Shown one piece after another: positions 1-11,264 of a stretch of 64,000 nucleotides of DNA. Source of the stretch: Ursus arctos (taxonomy: Eukaryota; Chordata; Mammalia; Carnivora; Ursidae); NCBI RefSeq assembly GCF_023065955.2, contig NW_026622874.1, positions 25,167,772 to 25,231,771 on the forward strand, written 5' to 3'. Numbering within the stretch: position 1 is the first letter of the stretch; the number at the start of each line of letters is the position of its first letter. The translations under genes and the position numbers were made by a program. The notes under the pieces were generated by a model that worked only from the letters and a program-made list of their open reading frames with translations, did no database searches and was not told the origin of the DNA.

Positions 1-545
1 CGTAGGCCAAGGCCTTTGTGCAGAGGGAAGGCCTGGGGAACCACTCATTATCCTAGCAGCGCTGTCAGCAGGAAGGAGGCCACAGGCAGGAGAGCAGGAA
101 AAGCCTCCCATCTGCTCCCACTGTGGCACCTGGCCTTCCCTGCCACAGGCTTCAGACTCAGGCCCAAATGGATCTGAGAACAGATCCTTCCCTTCCCATA
201 TCCCACTGCCCCCTCAAGGGAAAATCTGCTCTCTGGAATCTCACTGTGTTGTATTCCTCCAACACGCTGCTCCACCTAGAATTCCGTCCTGGGGCACAGC
301 TCCTCAGCAGTGACACGGCATCATCTCGCTTCCCTTCGTCCAAATCATCAACTTTCCTGTGCCCTCCTTCCAGTCATCCCCTGTGTCAACCCCGCTCATC
401 CCTGTTGCTTCATCCCCCAAATATCCTTGAGGTCCATGCCTTCCTATCTAGCTCCTTCCCTGGCAGCCACCATCCGACCTCCGGCTTGAAGCAATCCATT
501 CTACAAAACGTGCCCTGTGTGCCAGCCATGGGCCAGCCACCGCTC
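1..545. other. Unique sequence, no gene recognised
   Basis: Moderately GC-rich sequence with an open + frame (123-560) that has no recognisable domain and runs towards an L2 remnant. The pyrimidine-rich part at 360-480 is faintly reminiscent of a sense-strand L2 but is too degraded to call. I see no exon or promoter here. Confidence 0.5.
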
Positions 546-547
546 AC

Positions 548-890
548 CCACTCAAGATGAATCGGTGAGCAAAACAGACAGCCCTGCCCATCCAGAGCTC
601 ACATTTTCTAAGGGGAGACAACTCACCAAAGTCGTCATAAATAGGTTATAAAGTATGTTGGAAACTGGTATGTGCTATGGAAAAAGGAAAATGCAGAGCA
701 GGATAAAGGGGATTAAGAGTATGGGGTGCAGGATTCAGGGCAAGGGGCAGGGCAGGCCTCAGTGAGAAGAAATCTGAACAAAAACCTGAAGGAAGTGAGA
801 GAGTTCACCAGTCACATCCATGGGAGAGAACATTCCAGGCACTGGTGAAAAACCAGTGCAAAGGCCCCGAAGGCAAATGCATGCCTGGCC
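548..890 (-). repeat. L2 LINE 3' region, antisense, old
   Basis: The + strand reads like the reverse complement of an L2 3' end: in order, a 'gagctcacattttctaaggg' block, a 'tgtgctatggaaaaaggaaa' block, 'gcaggcctcagtgagaag', 'acctgaaggaagtgag' and 'cattccaggcactgg...caaaggcccc'. The same ordered blocks recur at 19205-19495, 37075-38345 and 42360-43340. The copy is heavily diverged, with no coding capacity. Confidence 0.65.
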
Positions 891-894
891 TGCC

Positions 895-1800
895 CAGCCT
901 CTAGGCTCTGCCCCCTCCAATCCCCTTGAGCTCCACTGTTGGGTTCATCTCTGCTTTCCTTGTGCCAATCACCCACTCAGGAATTTAGAAGGGCTTAGGT
1001 GAACAGAGGACCCAGTCTGGACTTTTAACCGGTACATAAGACCCCTGTACCCGGGCCCCATCCATCCATCTGGAGTGAGCACTGTTGGCAGCCGTCCCTG
1101 GATTTCTCTCACCACTTCTCTGCACTGCCCTCCATTCTGTGTGCCTTGTTTCTGACCACTGCCACCTGTGACCTTATTGAGAGCCCTGCCACTGCTATGC
1201 AGAAACCCAGGAGGACCTGGGGTCTGTGTCTCCCACCATGCAGCAGCCTACAGACAACAAGTGAGGCTATAAAAGCCTTGCCTAGAGGTTAGACAAAGTT
1301 GGCTGTGTCATCTATGCCCCAGAATTCCCCGGTGAGCAGGCTGAGGTTGGAACACCACCTGGAATGTCAACGTTGCTTGGTGTCTTCCCTGCCCTGCCTG
1401 TCCTAGTCACCCTGAGCCCTTACTGGTTTCTCCTGGAAGCACTGCCTTAACAAATCACCTGCATATCAGTCTTTCTTTCAGGGTCTGCTTCCAGGAAAGT
1501 GACCTAAGACTGTCCCAATTTAGTTCCCACCATTGCCAAATACAGATTCTCTCCTTCTTCCCTTAGCCATTCTGGCAGTGCTCTCTGAATTATCATAGCA
1601 ATAGACATCTCTTGTGCATTTTGGCAAGCATTCACAAAGGGGTTGGTTTTGGTTTTGGTTTGCTAATGGTTTTCATATATCTATTTCCTCTTATCTTCCT
1701 AATGAGATCGTGAGTACCTGGAGAGCAGCAACTGAGTTTTTGGCTTCTTTATAACCTTGCACACCAGACAAGGCACAAAATATGCCCTCAACACCTACAA
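895..1800. other. Unique sequence, nothing recognised
   Basis: No long open frame, no CpG cluster and no clear repeat. A short TGGTTTT run lies near 1643-1662. Confidence 0.5.
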
Positions 1801-1816
1801 ATGAAACCTGAAATGA

Positions 1817-2012
1817 GGGACATCTGGGTGGCTCAATTGGTTAAGCATCTGCCTTCAGCTCGGGTCATGATCCCAGAATCCTGGAATTGAGTCCTGCATT
1901 GGGCTTCTTGCTCAGTGGGGAGCCTGCTTCTCCCTCTGCTTATGTTCTTCCTCTCTCTCTCTGACAAGTAAATAAGTAAAAATCTTTTAAAAAAATAATT
2001 AAAAAAAAAAAA
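1817..2012 (+). mobile_element. Carnivore tRNA-Lys-derived SINE (SINEC type)
   Basis: The head reads ACATCTGGGTGGCTCAATTGGTTAAG, matching the tRNA-derived A-box region. It is followed by the 'ggtcatgatcccag' segment, a CT-rich stretch and an A-rich tail with poly(A) (1970-2012). The 14-bp target duplication GAAACCTGAAATGA is perfect at 1803-1816 and 2013-2026. It is a non-autonomous element presumably mobilised by L1. Confidence 0.93.
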
Positions 2013-2029
2013 GAAACCTGAAATGAATG

Positions 2030-2540
2030 CATGTTTGTCTCCTGTATGCAGCCCAGCAACCTGGAACAAGGGGCTTCAAAGAAGGCAACAACAGGCAACC
2101 ACCCGCTCCATGCACCTGGTGTGGGAAACGCAGCTGCATTCCCCAGGAGACTGTGCCCATGGGGTCTGTGGGGACCTGTAAGAGGCACCATGTCAGAGCT
2201 GGGATGGGATGTTTATACCCTTTCCGTCTGCCCTCCAACCTCTCCAGTGAACTCATATTGGGGTTCCTGAGGATGCCCCAAGGTGAAGGGTCCAGCAGAG
2301 GGGCTCAGTCAGCCAGAGACAAGTATAAGGTCAAAAGATCTCTCTCCTCTTCCTCATTCCTCCCCAAACCCCACCCCACTCCCCAGTCTCTCTTCCTTGA
2401 TGTGCATGTATAAATTTTATTCCTATGCTTTGCTCTCATTCCTACCGATACAAGGCCTCTGGGTGAGCCACCTCTGGGAGATATTTGTGTTTCAAGAGGC
2501 CTGGCAAAACTTTAGGTGTTCAGGGAGTCCAGAATCATAA
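2030..2540. other. Unique sequence, nothing recognised
   Basis: Overlapping short open frames occur on both strands (for example 2027-2413), but I see no recognisable protein motif, CpG island or repeat signature. Confidence 0.45.
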
Positions 2541-2544
2541 TCCC

Positions 2545-2745
2545 TTACAACTGTGCAGCACTTTACAAAATACGTTTCATATTCATCATTCCATTAGGTG
2601 TCAGTAACAACAATTCTGGTAGATGGGCAAGGCAAATAGGATCATTATTCCCATTCTACAGACAAGAAAACTGAGGTCTGGAGAGGTGGCGTGCCTCGTC
2701 CAGGACCACACACCTGCTAAGCAACAAAGCCAAGGTTAGATAAGG
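2545..2745 (-). repeat. MIR SINE, antisense, old
   Basis: The + strand carries the antisense MIR core: 'tctacagacaagaaaactga', then 'gaggtctggagagg', then a 'cacacacctgctaagcaaca' block. It is mammal-wide, diverged and not mobile. Confidence 0.7.
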
Positions 2746-3024
2746 AGTGTACCCATGTCTGGAACAGCAACAAAGGCCAAGGCTCGTTCTCATAATGAGG
2801 AAGTCTTGCTCTCAGCCACAGCAGACAGGACCACAAATGAACCCATTCTTCTATCTCTGCCCCCAAAGAGAAAATCCACGGGACTCTGGGCCTCTGGAAA
2901 AAAGAGAGTCAGAGTAAAACAGGACCAGAGTTGTGAGGTCATGGTGGGGACAAAGCATTTCCCCTTGCGGTCTCTGATGAGGAAGGACCAGAGCTGCTGG
3001 AGAAAACATGAAAAAGAGGCAGAT

Positions 3025-3180
3025 TAAGGTTTATCTAACACCTACGTCCTGAACGCCAGATGCTGGCACGTCACTAGTCTTCAAAACAGCCCTGGGAAGG
3101 AGGCCACAGTGGTCCCACCTGAGAGATGAGAAGACAAGCTCAGAGAGGGTAAGTGACTCGAGACCACACATCTAGTAATA
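3025..3180 (-). repeat. MIR SINE, antisense, old
   Basis: It contains 'gagagatgagaagacaagct', 'cagagagggtaagtgactcg' and 'accacacatctagtaa', the ordered antisense MIR blocks. This is the second of three adjacent MIR-type copies. Confidence 0.7.
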
Positions 3181-3184
3181 ACCG

Positions 3185-3405
3185 CCAGCATGGTCCCAGC
3201 TGTTTACCGAGCTCCTGCGTCACACCAGGCACTGTGCTGAGGAACATGTGCACTTACTAATTCTAATGATCCTTCATTCACAGACTGAAGGCTGAATGCT
3301 TTAAGTGATCAATCACTGTTCACAGATGTGGAAACTGAGTCTCATCAATTTTCTCAAGGCCACTCAGTTTGCAGGTAGCAGAGCCACGCTGAGGGTTTCA
3401 AGATC
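3185..3405 (-). repeat. MIR/MIR3-type SINE, antisense, old
   Basis: It begins with a 'ttaccgagctcctgcgtcac' / 'accaggcactgtgctgagg' segment and continues to 'cagatgtggaaactgagtct' and 'aaggccactcagtttgcagg'. It is the third copy in a head-to-tail MIR cluster. Confidence 0.6.
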
Positions 3406-3409
3406 AAGC

Positions 3410-4375
3410 CGCGTCCCCTTTCCCATGACATCCTCAGATACACGATGGAGCAGTAGTGGGTCAGAGGCTGACCTGCGGGCACCACGGCCTGTTCCTGTGG
3501 GAGGGGATGGGCAGCTGGGGAAGACACATGTGCAAGTGACAGGGGAAGACAGCAAACAGCAGCCTCTGCAAGGCGCTTTTGGGGGTACTGAAAGCCCCCC
3601 TTCCATGCTGCCTCTGTCCGGGCACAGCCCCTCACTACTAATGACAGTCCTCCAATGTTCCTGGGGGGTCCACACAGACAAACTTCTGGCCAGTGAAACT
3701 GCCGAGACCTTCTCTGCTCCCTGGGGGAGGCGCCCTGCACGAAGGTTGGGCAGCCTGTGATAGGATAATATTCTGAAATTCCCAAACCCAAGTTTCAGAC
3801 CCACCTCCGTGGTTCCGCCCTTCCCGCTCTGGGTCTGCCGAGAGTCTGTGTGCACTACCTTGGGAAGGACGGCACAGAAAAGCCACAGAGGAAGAAAAAG
3901 AGTTAGTTCCCAGCTGGTGGTTTCCAGAGTTCGGCCCAGAGGAAGGAGGGGAGAGGATTCAGTGCCTGGACCACAGACCAAGGGGCTATGCGAAGAAGCA
4001 GCCCAGAGGCTGTGCCACTGGAGAGCGGGGAGCATCAGCAGGGAAGCCTCTGCGCCCGGCACCCGGCCCTCGACCCCTGGAGGGCACCAGGACCACCCTC
4101 CTCACAGGTTTAGGGGAACTGAGCACTGGGGGCCCTTGCCCCCTTTCTCAGGTTGAGCCCTAGAGAGGCAACAAGACATCAGAGAAGAAAGAGTTGTGTG
4201 GGGTGTCCAGAGAGATAGTGGGATTTTCTTTTTTGCAATCTTCCAAACAAAGTTATAATTCACATCACATAATATTCATGGTTTAAAAATGTACACACCT
4301 GCAGAATATCAGAACGAGAAGGCCCTTCGTGGGAGGGCAAGCTTGTGTTCCTTCGAATGGCCAATTGGACCCATT
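3410..4375. other. Unique sequence; long antisense open frame of unknown meaning
   Basis: A 232-codon minus-strand frame spans 3364-4062. Its 3' part runs into the MIR at 3185-3405, its composition is unremarkable and no domain is visible, so I treat it as chance. The AT-rich tail (4215-4300) may be a decayed LINE piece. Confidence 0.45.
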
Positions 4376-4379
4376 TTAG

Positions 4380-4783
4380 CTGGTTTCCAGCTTCCTCTCT
4401 GGCTTCCCCTCCCCTTCAGCCACCCTGGACTGCTGGCTATTCCCCACATCCCAGTGCACATTTGAACCTCGGTGTCTTTGCTCATGCTGTTCTTTCTGCC
4501 TTCCCCCTTCAAGGTCAAGTACAAATGTCCCTTCCTTCAATGAGCTATTTCCTGACCCTCTCAGGCAGAATAAATCCCTCTCTCATCTATGCCCCTTAAT
4601 ATGTTACATACTTGGCACTATAATTTGTTACAATGTCTGTCTCTGTCTTCTGTCCAAAGCCCCTCCGAGCCCCTGGTCCAAGCCCCTCTGGCTAAAGAGC
4701 TGTAACTTATTTGACTATGCCGCCTGTGCTTTTTTAGGCCCATAGCTGGTGTTCCATAAATACCTATTGAGTAAATTAATCAG
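4380..4783 (+). repeat. L2 LINE 3' end, sense, old
   Basis: Typical sense L2 order: 'tttgctcatgctgttctttc', 'gtacaaatgtcccttccttc', then 'ttatttgactatgccgcctg' and the terminal 'cccatagctggtgttccata' / 'aatacctattgagtaaatta'. Non-coding relic. Confidence 0.75.
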
Positions 4784-4789
4784 GCCAAG

Positions 4790-4930
4790 CCTCTATTATA
4801 TAAATAGGGGACAAAGGCCAAGACAGCTCAGGGACTTATCAAGGATTCCAACAGTTAGTGTGTGGCTGAGCCACTGCTCGAACCCAGGACATTCAAGGGT
4901 ACTTTTCAAGGCATGGGCAGAAGTTGCATC
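4790..4930 (-). repeat. MIR SINE fragment, antisense
   Basis: The blocks 'ctcagggacttatcaagg' and 'tgtggctgagccactgctcg' followed by 'aacccaggacattcaagg' match the antisense MIR 5' half. It is short and diverged. Confidence 0.55.
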
Positions 4931-4934
4931 CAAA

Positions 4935-7455
4935 TAAATACTCTAGCGTCATTCCAAATTCCTGCTGGTCCCACAACTGCTTTCCTGAGTTTCTGATAAA
5001 ATGATAAAAGCAGGAATGTTACAAGTGGGGAACATTGCTGGCATATGCATTAGACTGGTATTTGAGGAAGAGACATATGGGGGAAAATGTTACAAGGACA
5101 TTACGTAGTGTGCTGGGTGTACTTCTGAGGGAGGACAGTTTCTAGAAGTCTGCTTTACATTGATGTGAAATGATAGTTCATGATGAATAAATCAACTGTA
5201 ACACACAGCTCTGCAATGGCCATACTCCCCACTCACCAACACTCCTCCTGCAAAACAGAATATTCACATTCAATCCATTGCAAAAGACCAGCTGTCCAGG
5301 CTTTTCTGAGAAATGTCGGTGGAAGGACAAGCCTTCATGTTCCTTAGTTCAATAGATCACCAGCTCTTTCTACCATCCAAAATAAATCCCCCTGCAACCT
5401 TGTAAACTCTCATAAGATTACACACTGAATAAGATGCCACCAAAACCTCTTAAAATGTCCCTTTACACATGGGAAGAGAAATCATTACAAACCCCATTGT
5501 TGCATCTTGTGACAAAACAAAACAGAGTTGCACGCTTCCAAGGTCTTAGCTACGTCTCCAGAAATAGCTCCTGACCACAGAACAGAAGTAGATGGTAAAA
5601 CTCACCCATTCCAAACAAAAGAAAGGCTCTTTCCACCTCAAAATCTGAGGAGTGTAAGACTGCTGTGGACACCGCACTGAAGACATGGCACCCTCCACAG
5701 ACAGTGAGCTGCACATTACTAGTCCCCCAACAGTCCAGTCTGTTTCTGTAGCCAGCACGCTCCTGTTCTCTTGAAAAGCACGTCAGCCCTCTCTATTCAG
5801 CCCCCCAAACTCATCAGATGACCAAACCTCCCGCTTTGTGATACAGAAAACCCTCCACCAGCAAATCTCTCACCCCCTTCCATGGCCAGCATCAACAGCC
5901 CACCACCCTTTCCTCTGCCCACCATGAATGAGTGGAAGGAAAAAACTCCTCAGGGAGTGGAAGTGACCTCCCTACTGCCCTCGTTCACAACGCCAAGAGG
6001 CAAAGATTCCAGGGATCGTATGCAACCAGCATGGGCTCCCCAGCCTACTTCAGAGGCTGGGCGTCCACAGCATCGGGATACCAAATGTCATTCAGATGTT
6101 TGGGGGTTCATCCATATAGCTTTGAAATCTAGGGAAAAACCGGATACTCTTCTATTTGCCTCAAATTGGTTAGGCAGGGTTAGGCAGGGCTGAATTTTCC
6201 TGTAGAGCAGGGGGAAATTTCCTCTGGGCAATGCCCAGCAATCCTATCCATGAATTATCATCACTGGCCTACTCTAATTGAGCTCACACAGAGTGCCTGG
6301 CAGCATGCTTTATTTCAAAACAAGAAAAATAAAAATAAAGAAATGAGAACAGGAGTCTGTTCCCACTACAGAGGCTAGTAGTAGCCCGGGACAGAGGCAG
6401 AGGAACCAGTTCTGCTCACTAGGGAGCCTGACAAGAGTCAGAATTATGCATCCATTTCAGTTTTCTCATATGGAGATAGGAATAAACAGTGGGTTTTGTT
6501 GTTTAAAAGTCCCCAAAGTGCCTGACTGAGGACTTCTGAGCAAGGCAAGGTGCAGTCATGCCCGTTTCTGGGGGCTATAAGCCACAAAGAAGTGGGCTCC
6601 AACTCCACCAGCCAGGGCTCCCAGAGACTTGCCCTGGCCCATCTTTCTGCTCAGTGAGCGGTTGGGGTTCATCCAAGAACAAGAACAAGAGTAAAGACTC
6701 CTTTCAAACAGTGGGTGGGCGAGGAAGCAGCAGGTGGAAAGGCAGGAGGGGAACAACTTCAATAGAAACAGTTACCTTTGCTGCTAAAACAGAGGCGAAG
6801 GGGATGCCCGGGAGAGGGCAGGTCCAATTACCGGTAAAATAATCAGAAATAAATAGTCGTTTACACAAGTACAACTTCTTCATACCCTCTAGCTGAGCTT
6901 CTTTGCTACACTGGTTATATTTAGAACCTATTTGGGCAACCAGTTATTTTGTCCCTGGAGCCAAAGAATAAGGGCTCCTACAAGGGCTTGGAAGTGGGGA
7001 GGAGGAAGGGACAGGGTGTAGAGAAGCTAGCCTCCCCCCACTTCATGCCCCAGGAGGAGAAACCCCACAGGGTGCAGCAGAAACCCATCCTGGCAGGAAC
7101 AGAGCACAGCAGTAGAGCCAAGAACAGCCTCAGAGGCGCTCTGGCTCTGAAGCTGGTGGCAGAGGGGTCTAAACAAGGCTGAGGCCTGCAGGTTCCAGGT
7201 CTCTTCTCCCAGCAAGGCCTGGCGGCAACAACGCAGAGGCCAGGGCATGCATGTCTTCTAGGGAGAGCAGGGCGCTGGGGTGGGTCCAGCTGCTAAAGCA
7301 CCAAGTCAGACCAAGGGTCTATTCATGCATCTTGCGTCCCAAGCACTAGGTACAACATCCTGTGTTAAACTAGGGGAAGAGGAGATGGTATGAGTTAGAC
7401 AGAAAGCAAACAGATGATATAGGAGCCACCTTCTATGATATCACAATCAACATGG
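4935..7455. other. Unique sequence, no gene recognised
   Basis: About 2.5 kb without a clear repeat or CpG island. Open frames such as 5882-6193 (+) and 6558-6842 (+) lack recognisable domains and have no convincing splice or promoter context. Confidence 0.45.
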
Positions 7456-7470
7456 ACACCCGCGTGTATG

Positions 7471-7481
7471 TACACATACAC

Positions 7482-7516
<35 letters not shown>

Positions 7517-7520
7517 CACA
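7471..7520. repeat. (CA)n microsatellite
   Basis: About 25 CA units with one interruption (AA at 7500-7502). It is probably length-polymorphic. Confidence 0.95.
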
Positions 7521-7524
7521 ACTG

Positions 7525-9035
7525 GAAAGCAACAGCCAGCGAATAGGGTGGTTAGAGTCCCATTACCCTTCTCCATCCCTGTGTCCTCAGGCTCCACTTC
7601 CCTACAGTTTAAGGAAAGTAACTCTGCCAGAGCACCTCCAAGTCATCTAGGACATTCCCAATATATCTGTCCACAGGAGCATACCCACATGAGTCAAGGA
7701 AGTCACGTGCTGGCCATGAACCAAGACCAACCAAGCATTTTTAATATGCCTGCTCCCACTGGCTCCAGGCTGTGTGCAGCCCTGGGGATGCAAAAGTGAG
7801 AAGATTTTCATTGCCTTGGCATTTTACAGCATGGCAACCCTGCTCACACTCAGAGCTCGGGCATTTAGATAAAGACCCAAGCTTAGGATTCCTGCCCCCA
7901 AGTCCTCACTTTGCTTTTCCCAGGGCACCTTTTTAAATGACCACTTAGAGATGAGAAAAGTTAGTGACTTGCACCCCAACCTCTTTATAAGTAACAGGTG
8001 CTTGCTACCTTGCTCTCTATCTCCTGCTCACTCTTGACCGGGGATGGAGGGCTGCCCTTCTCCCCAGCTCATTGCAGCCCCCCACCTCCGGGTTTCTGGG
8101 ATCTGTAAGTAACAAATCTTGTGACATGACTTCCTTTGTGTGGGTGTACTGAAACTGCACCTTCAATCAAAACAACCCTGGGGGGTTTTCACTTCCCCCA
8201 AGCATCCAGTGACCTCGGATGCTGAGAGAGTTACCTGCCTACCCTGGGTGGGTGGCTTGTGCCTTCTCACATGGCAGGTCATAACCTGTGTATTTTTAAT
8301 TTAATACCAGCTCTGGCTTCTCAACACACCTACCAGTATGTGTTTCTGTGGGGCTCACAGGCTGGCAGACTGTCCTAAAAGCATTATCTTAAATACAACA
8401 CAGCAGGGTCAGCTCAGGTTATCAGTCCACATCTCACCAGAAACCCCTGTACTTTCTCACTGCAGTAGGGATTATGTAATAGGAGACCCCACCGCAGGTA
8501 GCTGAGGACCACCTGCCTGCACAGGTGACACAGCTCATCAGTAAAGGCGGGGGAAGGGGGGGATCAGTAAATCAGAAGGGCAGGATGCAAACAAGTGTAT
8601 ATATAATGATCTCATTTTTATCAGACAATGGCACTAACCATTCTGTACATCACTACAGTGTTAAATGACAGCATGACATACAGAAGGGCACAAAATGATG
8701 TCCTTCCAGGTATGAACATGGGGAGGAGATGCCCTGCCAATACCAGTGTAAGGTAAAGGAGGGGTACTGCAAAAAAAAGAAAGGGGGAAATAAGCCACTT
8801 AAAACAACTCAACATACATTACATGAAATTTTGGGTCACAAAGTAGTGTGCAAATTGTCTTATAAAGTGGGTCTCCATGCCCCGCGGGCTTGCCCCAGAG
8901 TCTCTGGTGCCTCTCGTACTTGGTGACGCCTTCTGTCAATTTAGCTTTAACCTCCTCTGTCCTCCAGCAACTGTGAAGCAGTTACCAATCTGTAAACAAG
9001 CATTGTGGTCGAGAGCTCTCTTTTAAAGGAGGCCT
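7525..9035. other. Mostly unique sequence; faint MIR remnant
   Basis: A short antisense MIR-like block (gatgagaaaagttagtgac, 7950-7968) is present. The AT-rich part at 8585-8800 resembles decayed LINE sequence but I cannot assign it. No gene seen. Confidence 0.4.
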
Positions 9036-9039
9036 TTAA

Positions 9040-9285
9040 ATTGGATTTTATTTCTAATCATCAGTATAATGAGCACTTCATCCATGGGATGCCCGGGGCT
9101 AATAACTCTCCACACCACGCCTCTTGGAAACCCCACCTCCACCCTGTGAGGCAGGTCTTGTTATTTTTCCACATTTTTCAGATGAGGAAACTGATATGGA
9201 GAGGCGAACAATCCTGCCTAAGGTACCAGCTGGTGTGTGGCAGGGTCAGGATCCGAACCCAGGCAGTCAGGGCCTGGTCCAGCTT
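9040..9285 (-). repeat. MIR SINE, antisense, near full length
   Basis: In order: 'cacctccaccctgtgaggca', 'tttcagatgaggaaactgat', a 'ggagaggcgaac' block, then 'gtgtgtggcagggtcagg', 'atccgaacccaggcag' and 'gcctggtcc'. These are the antisense MIR blocks over most of the element. Confidence 0.8.
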
Positions 9286-9289
9286 AACC

Positions 9290-9765
9290 ACCTCACTGGA
9301 TTCTTTCCCCTAGGGACTGTTCAACTTTGTAAAGTGCATCCCTTTCCCTTTGGTTCTTCCCCAAGTGGGGCTCATCTCTCCTCATGGAGCAGGGCCCCGT
9401 CAGACACTGGTCCTCTTCGATTTCTTCACACAACTGAACACACTTCCTGGGAGTCTCGGTCATAAGATCCAGAACCTCATTTGTTAATACCATTCACCAG
9501 GCTTGAGGTTGGCCATTTCAATTTTTCTGTTTTGGAATCTTCTTCATGAGCAAATCCTCCTTTCCCCCTCTTCCCTTTTCCTCTTTGCACAGAGGAACCT
9601 GCGCTCCCCTGCCCTCCCTCACCGTATCTACTAGGCCTTCTCCCTAGAACACCTAGTGCCTTCCAGCTCTTCCCTTCTCCCTCTATGAAAACCTGTTCTT
9701 GGGGTGGCTTCAGCCACATCTTCCACAGTGAACTCTAACAACACTTGCACCTTGCTGGCACTCTG
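9290..9765. other. Unique sequence, nothing recognised
   Basis: Pyrimidine-rich with short overlapping open frames. No domain, promoter or repeat identified. Confidence 0.45.
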
Positions 9766-9780
9766 AAAGAACTGGCTAGA

Positions 9781-9974
9781 GGCAGCTGGGTGGCTCAGTC
9801 CGTTAAGCATCTGCCTTCAGCTCAGGTCATGATCCCAGGGTCCTGGGATCCAGCCCCAGTCGGGCTCTCTGCTCAGCGGGCCCCTGCTTCTCCCTCTCCC
9901 TCTCCTGCTGCTCTGCTAATTCTGCTCTCCGTCAAATAAATAAATAAAATATTTAAAAACAAAAAATAAAAATA
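9781..9974 (+). mobile_element. Carnivore tRNA-Lys-derived SINE
   Basis: The head is GGCAGCTGGGTGGCTCAGTC, followed by GTTAAGCATCTGCC, a 'catgatcccagggtcctggg' B-box region, a CT-rich segment and an AAATAAATAAATAAAA tail. An imperfect target duplication AAAGAACTGGCTAGA / AAAGAACAGGCTGAG lies at 9766-9780 and 9975-9989. Confidence 0.93.
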
Positions 9975-10269
9975 AAAGAACAGGCTGAGGTACAGGCCAC
10001 CCAAACAGGGAGGAATCTCTACTTGTAACCTTTCTGGCCCAGGAAGCTGGAGAGAAAGGTCTGGATTTTGATGAGGTAGATTCCCAGGGCTCCAAACCCA
10101 CTGTGTAAGTTTGTTTATTCATTCCTTCAGATCTTCTCTCAGAATTTACCTTCTCACTGAGGGCTTCCCGGAGAGCCCGATTTAAATAGCAACTCCTCCC
10201 TAGCACTCCTGTACTCCTGCCTGGGTTTTCTCCACACTTATCGACATCTGACATACTGTAGATTTCCCC

Positions 10270-10480
10270 TATTTATTTTGTTTATGATCTGTTTCTATGC
10301 CCAGAAAGTGCCTGGTACATGGAAGATACTCAATACATATTTGTTCCACTCATTGAGCAAGCATTGACTGAGTGCCTACTATGTGGCAAGCACTATTACA
10401 ATAGACATTGGTTTAAAAAAAAAAGTCCTCTGCCCTTATTCATCTTACAGTCTGATATGGAGATAAATATTAAATGCAAA
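10270..10480. repeat. L2-type 3' tails in opposite orientations
   Basis: 10290-10345 has the sense tail pattern (gtgcctggtacatggaag, then 'atactcaatacatatttg'). 10347-10480 has the antisense pattern (gactgagtgcctactatg, then 'tggcaagcactattacaa' and 'tgcccttattcatcttacag'). Two short old fragments meet tail to tail near 10346. Confidence 0.55.
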
Positions 10481-10784
10481 TAATAAAAAAATAAAGTAAA
10501 ATTCCAATTTATATGTGCAAGGGAAGGACCACGTCAGCCAGGGCAGTTAGACAGCACTCGGGAAAGTGGCTATTTATCAAATATGTATAGTAATATTTCA
10601 TCTTTGACAACCCAATACAGCTGTATTGGTGCCTACCAATTAATTATCAACTAACAGTCAAGGAATCTCTTCCAATTTCTTGCCTGTAAATAAGGATAAC
10701 CTTGCCTCCTGCAGCCTTCTATTGCCTTCCTTCCTCAGTATGATGCCACAAACTTGATAAATATGACACTCCGCCTATCAAGAC

Positions 10785-11262
10785 ATAGTCTCCACCCCCA
10801 ACCCTTGAATCTCGGTGGATGTTTCTGTGACTGCTTTTGATCAATAGAATGCATTGGAAAGAACACAGTGCCAGTCTCTGAACCTATGACTTGACAAACT
10901 GACAGTTCCTAATTCCTCTCTCACAGAATACTCCATCTGGAAATCCTGAGCTCCCACAGAGGAAGTTCTGCCATCCTGAGACAGCCTTTTTGGAGAGTCT
11001 CGGCTGAGCCTGGACGTCCAGCCATCTCCACCAAGGTGGCAGATGTGTGAGTGAAGGCTTCTCGGTTCTCCAGAGCAGCCCATCTGCCAGCCAAATACAA
11101 CTAGTCACCTGAGTCAACCCCACACAGAACAGAAGAACTGCCCAGCTGAGCGCTGGCCAAACGTAAGACCCACAAAACAGCAAAATATAATCAAATATTT
11201 GTTGTTTTAAACTACTAAGTTTGAAGGCCATTTGTCAGGCAACAATAGACGACTGGAGCATG
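10785..11262 (+). repeat. ERVL-MaLR-like solitary LTR, old
   Basis: The sequence starts with a 'ggatgtttctgtgactgc' / 'ttttgatcaatagaatgc' motif and ends with 'aatatttgttgttttaaact' and 'actaagttt', the signature 3' end shared by MLT1-type LTRs. No internal viral genes flank it. The exact subfamily cannot be assigned by eye. Confidence 0.55.
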
Positions 11263-11264
11263 AT

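Noticed and set aside
3364..4062. 232-codon minus-strand open frame
   Set aside because: Its end lies within a MIR relic, overlapping frames on both strands are also open, and no domain, promoter or splice context is visible.
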